Assembly (NCBI RefSeq): GCF_014839805.1 | Contig: NC_051138.1 | Location: 4,152,983 to 4,216,982, forward strand | DNA from: Manduca sexta | Taxonomy: Eukaryota > Arthropoda > Insecta > Lepidoptera > Sphingidae | Reading direction: 5' to 3' | DNA length: 64,000 nucleotides | Shown here: in pieces, positions 57,833-64,000 of the stretch | Position numbering within the stretch: position 1 is the stretch's first letter | Layout of the letters: each line of letters opens with the position of its first letter | The notes under the pieces: generated by a model | What the model saw: the letters and a program-made list of their open reading frames with translations, nothing else | Databases searched by the model: none | Told to the model about the DNA's origin: nothing | Position numbers and translations under genes: made by a program

Positions 57833-58279
57833 AAAAAAACATTCTATATCTCCAAAACCACGTTTCTAACATTTTTTGTATTCTCTCGATCTACACCGAC
57901 TTTGTCATCTAGTTTGCAAGCCTAACGTCTAACTTGGTGAGATACTTTGGAATAAATCGGTCGGGTAGTCAGCTTCAATACTGCGTACTATGGCCAGAGC
58001 ATACATTGGAAAAGATTTAAAAATGTATGTCTCCACACAACGTTAGGAGTTTGCAATGCAAGTCGGATTTCGAGGATGGAATCGTGGACAAAAGCGTTGC
58101 AAGTCTTTTATACTTATACTTGGGTTGGCTACGGCTGACGGTAGATATTCTCATTCTTTTATTGATTCTAGTTCTTTCAAAATGACGCCATGCTGGCAAA
58201 ATTTATGACACAAGTTTAAATGCTTGTTGTTTACATTACCTATTTCGGGGGCATTTGATGTGAAACCAAATATAAAATA

Positions 58280-58543
58280 CTAGCTTTTGCTCGCGGTTTC
58301 GCCCGCGTTAAGGAGTTTTCCGGGATATTTTTTTTCCAACTTACTTGATATATGTGTCGTATTGTTATGACCAAATAATATAAAATCATTATAAATTGTA
58401 GCATATGCGTTATTCTGATGTATAAACAATATTACTGTAAAGTTTTATCCAAATCCGTTTAGTAGTTTTTTTCGTGAAAGAGGAACAAATATACATCCAT
58501 ACACCCATCCTCACAAACTTTCGCATTTATAATATTAGTAGGA
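58280..58543 (-). mobile_element. Helitron-like element, reverse orientation (first of an abutting pair)
   Basis: CTAGCTTTTGCTCGCGGTTT at one end (3' end with GCGGTTTCGCCCGC hairpin) and TCGCATTTATAATATTAGTA then GGA at the other, which reads TCC on the reverse strand. Contains AAATCCGTTTAGTAGTTTTT and ACATCCATACACCCATCCTC. Confidence 0.8.
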
Positions 58544-58734
58544 TTAGCATTTGCCTGCGACTCCGCTCCCTTGTAAAAGTTTTTCCGGTATAAATATTGT
58601 CCCAAGATAACAAGTAGCCTATAGCACTCAGAAGTTACGTAGTTTCGTAAACGTGAAAAAAAATCAAAACAATTTAGTATTTCTTGAGATTGGCTCGTTC
58701 AAATAAACTCTTTAGCTTTATATATTAGTATAGA
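58544..58734 (-). mobile_element. Helitron-like element, reverse orientation (second of an abutting pair)
   Basis: Starts TTAGCATTTGCCTGCGACTC, a form of CTAG... with the first C mutated, and ends TATATTAGTATAGA before T (reverse: TCTATACTAATATA). It begins at the very next base after the first copy ends. Confidence 0.7.
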
Positions 58735-60289
58735 TTGTATTAATAACAAATAAAACAAAACAATTATTTTAATATAGTAGTCTAAGACATATACTAAAGA
58801 GAGTAAATAGCAACAATGTTTATCTAACAAAGTTCTAAAAACTTAACAATTGAAAACATTTATCATAAACGAAACTATCATAAACAAGCTAACATAAAAA
58901 TATCAATAACAAATTATAAAACTAAATCAAAACCGAAACAAAACCGAAACAAAACCTTTCTTAAACGAAGATAAAATTACAAACGGGGAATGTTTAATCG
59001 CAAATTTTATAATCAAACATTCCCTAATTAAAACTTATCTAAACATTTAATAGCATTACAGAATTAGAACGGCTGGATGGTTCTGTTCAGAGGCAGGGCG
59101 CAGCTCCAAGATACACAGCTTCCACGGGTTTATAATAAAACAATATTAATTATCAATCGACGGATGGCTGCTCCCTTTGTTAGGCCACGGCGGGCCCGGC
59201 AGCCGACGCTTCAGCGATTTTAATAACAGCGGAATGCATGCATTAAACCTCCGCCATTTCGACGTACTTTTGTTTAAACAATAAATCGAATTTCTATAAA
59301 CGCTCAGCCGTGAAAGAATTCGTGTTATTGAAATATTTATAAACGGTTTAAGTTCGTGCTTAATCTAAAACTCTGTGGCGGAGAAATTTGTTTTTTAATA
59401 ATTATAAATTGCAATTGCAAATAGAGTGTTTATAGAAATATAACACGTTCTATTATTATTTTTTGAGTGAATGGATATTTAAGCTAAAATCAATTTGTTC
59501 CCCTCGAATTGTCAGCGACGAGGCGTATTCGAATCAGTTTGTTAATACATTCAAATTTATTCGTTGATCGGGCGCGCGTAGCTCCTAACGTATTTAAAAA
59601 GTGATTAGAAGTTAAATTGACACAATATGAACTTTTTGTACCCGCCGCGAACTGTAATCAGAAACGAGATTATTCAATTTTCATTGAAATATTCATCGGC
59701 TTTTAAAAATTAAACAAGTTATACCAAATTCGGTTTCATTCGTATGATCCGTAATCGACGTATTTGGTTCATTTTTGTAGGTATTCATTTTTATATGTTT
59801 ACCTTGCTTATAATGAAAACGTATTTTTCGTACGTAGGAGACCTAAGCTGTAATTACAGCATATTGAAGTTATTGTTGTAAGTTTAATTAAATTTATAAT
59901 TTCGCGAAAAAATTAAAAAATGGCTCTCAAGCATCTTAAAATAATAAAGCCACTAGACAGAAATGCGAAACGCGCGTTATTTACAATGAGATTGAGATTA
60001 AATTTACATTGTTGCTTTTACGGTGTAGGTTGAGTACCGTCTGTTATGGTAAGGTATTCATGAAAGCAAATGTTTGGTCCCCGGGGTGCGCGAGTAACGT
60101 AACAGAACACTCGGAATCAGCCGTGTGCGACCTAACTTATGATAATTACATTTGAAATAATCCGCTCAAGGCAACCGAATGCGCGGAAGTCTAGCCAACG
60201 TAATAACGCGCATAAAAGACCTTACGTCTAGGAATTTTAATAAACTAAATATCTCTACCACTGGCGAAATACCAAAACACTTTTATGTT
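58735..60289. other. Region downstream of the CFAP100-like gene
   Basis: AT-rich, with a CCGAAACAAAA tandem near 58930. A GC-richer patch at 59075-59260 (GGCCACGGCGGGCCCGGCAG) is neither repeat-like nor coding as far as I can tell. Confidence 0.35.
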
Positions 60290-60294
60290 TTATT
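60289..60294 (-). terminator. Poly(A) signal overlapping the stop codon of the CFAP100-like gene
   Basis: On the minus strand the reading frame ends AAA TAA AAC, so AATAAA contains the stop codon. If used, the 3' UTR would be only a few tens of bases. No nearer alternative signal was noticed. Confidence 0.5.
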
Positions 60295-61909
60295 TACGCT
60301 TCGATCTTGGCGGTTCAAAGCTCGTGTACAGGGCTTTCTTTAGTATATCACATTCTCGCATACTCCTCTGCGCGTTATGAGCCCTCTTCATTATTTTAAT
60401 GTCTTCAGCAAAGAATTCATTTACCGCTTGCTTGACGATAGTTTGATCCAAACTATCTAATCCTAAAGTAAGCTCAAGATAGTGCAATTCTAGTTGCAGC
60501 ATGATTGATGTTATATCGTCTTTGGGATCCTCGGTACCTCCAAAAAGCTGTTTATTGGCATACTGTATATATGTGAATAATTTTATAGTATCTTCAGAAG
60601 AGCACAATTCTTTAAATTCATTCATAAGTAATGAAAAGAACGCTTCCTCATACGCTTTCTCTTTTTCTTCTACAAATGTCACCTCATATTTGTATAATTC
60701 TACAATTTCCACTACTTCTGCAATTTCAGCCATTACTTCTGCTTTTAAATCATCCTTGTTTTTTATAACTGCATTTAGCAAAGGACTTGCCATAACTTCA
60801 ACTTGCATGTAGTTTAAACATTGCTCTCCAAGCTCTTCATATACTAGCATTAGCTCTTCTGGGTGTTTAAAATATAACACTGGTTGAATTTGTTCAATTT
60901 TTGTCAAGCTTTGTTTGTAAAAATCAATGGATTCCTCGGGAGATGCTGTTTCATCGTCGGTAGGGGCAACTAAACAAACCTTTTCTTCAGAAGAATCTCT
61001 GTCATACTTTTCTCGCCATGTGCCCGGGCTCAATGAGTTTAAAAACCTTCTATATTTAGCTAATATCTCGAAAATTGCAGCAGTTGCAGATACTTGGTTG
61101 CGCACTTTAACATATTCAAAACAATAAGATTCCAACTTATCAGCCACTTTCGCTAGGAACTGTCCCCTTTCTTCAGCCATCATCTGAATAATTTTTGCCA
61201 CTTCGTAACTTTCTTTGGCAAACTGTACAAAATTGTTTTTACATTTCGCAAACAACTCGCTGACTTTTTTACACTCAACTCCTTCGTCAACTAAATCGGT
61301 TTCAATTTGTATGAGTTGATCCATCAAATAAGCAGCGTTAGCTCGGTAAAGAGTTATGTCTCTTATATTTTTCATGTACATTTTCACGTCACCCGGTGGT
61401 CTTAGAGGCCGACCTTCGATGGCTTTGTAAAACGTGTTGTCAATATCGCATATCGTGTGCGGTTCGCTCATGATAAAAGGTTCTGGTTTACATTTCCTTT
61501 TACGGTCGGTGAATACAAAAAGTCGTAAGTGTTTAGGTAAATCGAACGGATTCCGGGGGTCTTCTTCGGTCAATTTTCTATCCCGTACTGGAAAAGACCG
61601 CTTTTTAATATTCAACTCTGTATACGGTGTATCGTAATCCTTGATATATTGCTGAGCATCCGATGGTATTTTCAATAATTTGCTGTTCCGTACTCGCCTT
61701 ATGAGCAACGACTTTGGAGTTTCGATTTTTCTTGAAGCCGCCCTGAAAATTTTAATTTACATATTTTATAGTCCTGATAATAAATAAAACTTATGTTGCG
61801 GCTAACTGCTTGTATTACGTATGTTGACTTACGTTGAATTTAGGTATTGCTCTAAATTTATTGAATTTGAACGACATTTATCAAAAGAAATAGACACTTA
61901 CTTATTCAT
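60290..61909 (-). CDS. CFAP100/CCDC37-like coiled-coil ciliary protein
   Basis: Two-exon gene, 486 residues: exon 1 61902-61909 (ATGAATAA), exon 2 60290-61742. The tiny first exon was chosen because ATG AAT AA|GTAAGT splices to TTTTCAG|G GCG in the required phase, and no ATG opens exon 2. Domains: an N-terminal segment with NPFDLPKHLRLFVFTDRKRK (about 67-86), then a long helical, coiled-coil region like DUF4200 (about 125-250) closing with YRRFLNSLSPGTWREKY, a hallmark of CFAP100/CCDC37 and CCDC38. A further acidic helical C-terminal half follows. CFAP100 is part of the modifier-of-inner-arms (MIA) complex that controls inner dynein arms on axonemes. In an insect, expression in testis or mechanosensory neurons is expected. 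CCDC38-like assignment is the main alternative. Confidence 0.75.
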
Positions 61910-62159
61910 TTTGGTTAAGTCTTATGTAAAATTATGTATCCGTTAATACTACGTTCTATGCTTTTAATTTCAATAGCTATGTTTTATAATTCCGTCCTTT
62001 GCTTTGCATGCCACTTTCTGTATTGACAGTGACAAACATTATATTATTCTTTTTGAAGAGTAAATCAAATTTAAAAAGAAATTCATTATAATTTAATTTG
62101 GAAACATATAGGTTTTATCATTTCAAGTCTCAATCGTAACATTTCCTGGTGGTAGGATA

Positions 62160-62400
62160 TATTTTATATCCGCCCGGATAACGATCACCGTATACAAGAT
62201 GTTAAAACCTGCCATAGTGCCCCACATAAGTGTGTCGCGTTCCGGGATCAGCCTGTGTAGATCCAATTCCAACAGGCCGGCATAATTGTGTCGACTGCCG
62301 AGAAGTAACGATCATCTCTCGTCAGTCTACATTCTATTGGACCCCTCTCCACTTGCCATCAGGTGCAGTGACACTTTTCAGTGCCCGTAATAAAATTCAT
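62160..62400 (-). mobile_element. Non-LTR retrotransposon 3' tail fragment, reverse orientation
   Basis: Reverse complement of the family at 31345-31520: TCCGGGATCAGCCTGTGTAG, GGCATAATTGTGTCGACTGC and CCACTTGCCATCAGGTGCAG. Lies just upstream of the CFAP100-like start. Confidence 0.6.
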
Positions 62401-62544
62401 TTTTTTAAACCTATTAATGTTTACATCACAGCGTCTTAAGTTAATAACATTTTTCGTCTGCCAACGTTAGCAAACTACCCTATAGACATCCATTGACGTA
62501 TTCTGTTTCTTAAAACACCAAAGCAAAAAACAAAACACACATCA

Positions 62545-62740
62545 CGCATTTATCCCCGAAGGGGTATGCAGAGGCGCAACCAGGGCATCCACTTTTCGCC
62601 AAGAGTGTTCCGTCCCATGATGTGATAGGGCGCGAGCCTATCGCCATATCGGGCACAAATTCCAGAACTCCTGGCTGATGCTGAGCAGAAAAACCCAAAT
62701 ATCACTTTGCCCGACCCGGTATAACACCAAACACACAAAA
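62545..62740 (-). mobile_element. SINE family B, reverse orientation
   Basis: CATTTATCCCCGAAGGGGTA, TGCAGAGGCGCAACCAGG, CCGTCCCATGATGTGATAGG, TATCGCCATATCGGGCACAA and CTTTGCCCGACCCGG. The tRNA-like head is shortened. Confidence 0.8.
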
Positions 62741-62759
62741 TACCCTCTTTAATTAATTT

Positions 62760-63454
62760 CACTATATCCAATAGTTCTCAGAAGTTGGTCCCTATGGCTC
62801 AAGAATTGAATGCTCGGCTGCCAGTCAATTTAACGCGTTTCGGAGTGACCGCGGCCCGTTGGCCCCGAGCGAATGTTTCCCACTTTCCAGTCGCCGGAGG
62901 AAGTGTTCTGACACCACCCGCTCTCGTATGCGGTGTAAGGCATGCGCTTTTGATAATTTTGTTTATAGTGAACACCGATGAATTTCAGATGAATAGATCA
63001 TGTACCCGCTAAGACCACACAATTATATGAAGTCCATTTCTGAACACAGATCTCCCTTAAAGATTTCCAGACGGATTTGTCAAAAGCATGTTCATCCAAC
63101 GTGTTCCTGCGATCTTTGTCAAGTCGTCTGGCCACTATTGTGTTATTTTTCTCCTTGTGTATATTTTTATTCTCCATAATGTACTGTAAAGAATTAGTCT
63201 TTGTACATATGAAAATGAAATCAGTATTTTATTAATACTATTATGAATAAACTTTTATTTAATTTTTATCTAATTAGATTGTTAGATAATGGTAAGGTTG
63301 TATCGATTTAAATGACCAGTAAAGGAAAATCAATAATATCGAATTTTAAAATTCAGTTATTTGTACTTTAATTCGTATCTATACATAAAAAATATTCTAT
63401 CCTTATTATTGTACTTAAATTAGTGATTGAAATAAAACTATTTCACACATATCT
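62760..63454. other. Unassigned DNA with GC-richer patch
   Basis: Segment 62785-62945 (CGGAGTGACCGCGGCCCGTT; CGCCGGAGGAAGTGTTCTGA) is GC-richer than the flanks. Its 75-codon frame matches no family I recognise. Confidence 0.3.
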
Positions 63455-63515
63455 ATTTTAATCCGTAAAATAGTTTTATGTTAATGCATAAAATTCGCGT
63501 AAACATAAGAAATAT
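63455..63515 (+). mobile_element. Penelope-like element end, solo
   Basis: TAATCCGTAAAATAGTTTTA, ATAAAATTCGCGTAAACATA and AGAAAT match the right-end extension of the PLE at 44510-44570. Confidence 0.55.
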
Positions 63516-63889
63516 TTAATTCGTGTTCAGCCGAAGGTCGATTTTTAATAGGCCATCATCACCACCATTTTGAAGACTACTTAAAAACGCAAAGAAATGA
63601 ATTCTCCTAATTTATACTTTTAGTAATGAAAGTGCAGAAATAACCTCAAACTTTATAAACAAAACGACTACTTATAGCTTGCACCAACGCAAAACAAAAT
63701 CTTGACCGGTCCCTATGAAACCTTGTAGACTGCGTCGAGGAGGGATGACATGGGGATGTTAATTAAATGGACTGCACACTGAATAAAACTTTATAAATAT
63801 AGAGTAGTTCGTTACACAGACATATCTCGGCAAAATAATATAACACCTTTACAATTTGAGAAAATAATATGTATTAGCAAATTATACAG

Positions 63890-63955
63890 GTTGTCCCAAA
63901 AAATAGTGTCAAGCAGAGGTCCAGAGATAGAGCACCCCTTGGGGTATCCGAATCC
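63890..63955 (+). repeat. Interspersed repeat end shared with 41925-41990
   Basis: ATACAGGTTGTCCCAAAAAA, TAGTGTCAAGCAGAGG and AGATAGAGCACCCCTTGGGG; the reversed counterpart is at 41925. Probably a DNA transposon terminus, continuing to or past the window end. Confidence 0.5.
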
Positions 63956-64000
63956 GGGCAAAGTACTACTACTTACTAGTACTAAATTTGTGGCCAATAT

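Overview
The window is insect nuclear DNA, most probably from a moth or butterfly. It is AT-rich, its genes are split by short and medium introns, and the space between exons is packed with repeats of lepidopteran character: tRNA-headed SINEs with GGTTCRANTCC B boxes, short Helitron-like elements that start TC and end CTAG at A|T sites, palindromic MITEs, Penelope-like element ends and fragments of non-LTR retrotransposon tails. I saw no bacterial genes, CRISPR array or complete autonomous transposon.

Three genes can be supported by protein similarity. (1) Positions 78-1114, plus strand: the last three coding exons of a calponin/transgelin-family muscle protein (Mp20-like); its first exon lies outside the window. 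(2) Positions 7033-33190, plus strand: a 24-exon MAP3K of the ASK1 (MAP3K5/6/15) family. It can be assembled end to end with phase-consistent GT-AG introns, giving about 1,404 residues. The layout is an N-terminal thioredoxin-binding-like region, a TPR-like helical region, a central regulatory region, the kinase domain (about residues 665-925), a C-terminal coiled coil and a SAM domain. The penultimate coding exon (32286-32493) carries an apparent one-base frame conflict inside the SAM domain. (3) Positions 60290-61909, minus strand: a two-exon, 486-residue coiled-coil protein of the CFAP100/CCDC37 type, predicted to act in motile cilia or sperm flagella. A fourth, unassigned terminal exon with an acceptor, stop and poly(A) signal lies at 36706-36960.

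Layout: 1-1.2 kb muscle protein; 1.2-7 kb intergenic DNA with a TTAA-flanked piggyBac-like MITE (2318-3588) and a TA-flanked MITE (4814-5505); 7-33.2 kb Ask1, whose introns hold most of the recognisable repeats; 33.2-37 kb Ask1 downstream DNA and the orphan exon; 37-60 kb a gene-poor stretch dominated by Helitrons, SINEs and a palindromic Penelope-like insertion (42482-44570); 60.3-61.9 kb the CFAP100-like gene; 62-64 kb repeats.

The genes do not form a pathway: muscle cytoskeleton, stress MAP-kinase signalling and axoneme. The most interesting non-genic structure is the Penelope-like inverted dimer, which sits inside a SINE and is bracketed by a 12-base duplication, so it looks like a single insertion event. 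I did not find a clearly new biological system. The unusual items are the inverted Penelope-like structures, the piggyBac-like MITE with repeated palindromic boxes, the exactly abutting Helitrons, the Ask1 SAM frame conflict and the orphan exon.
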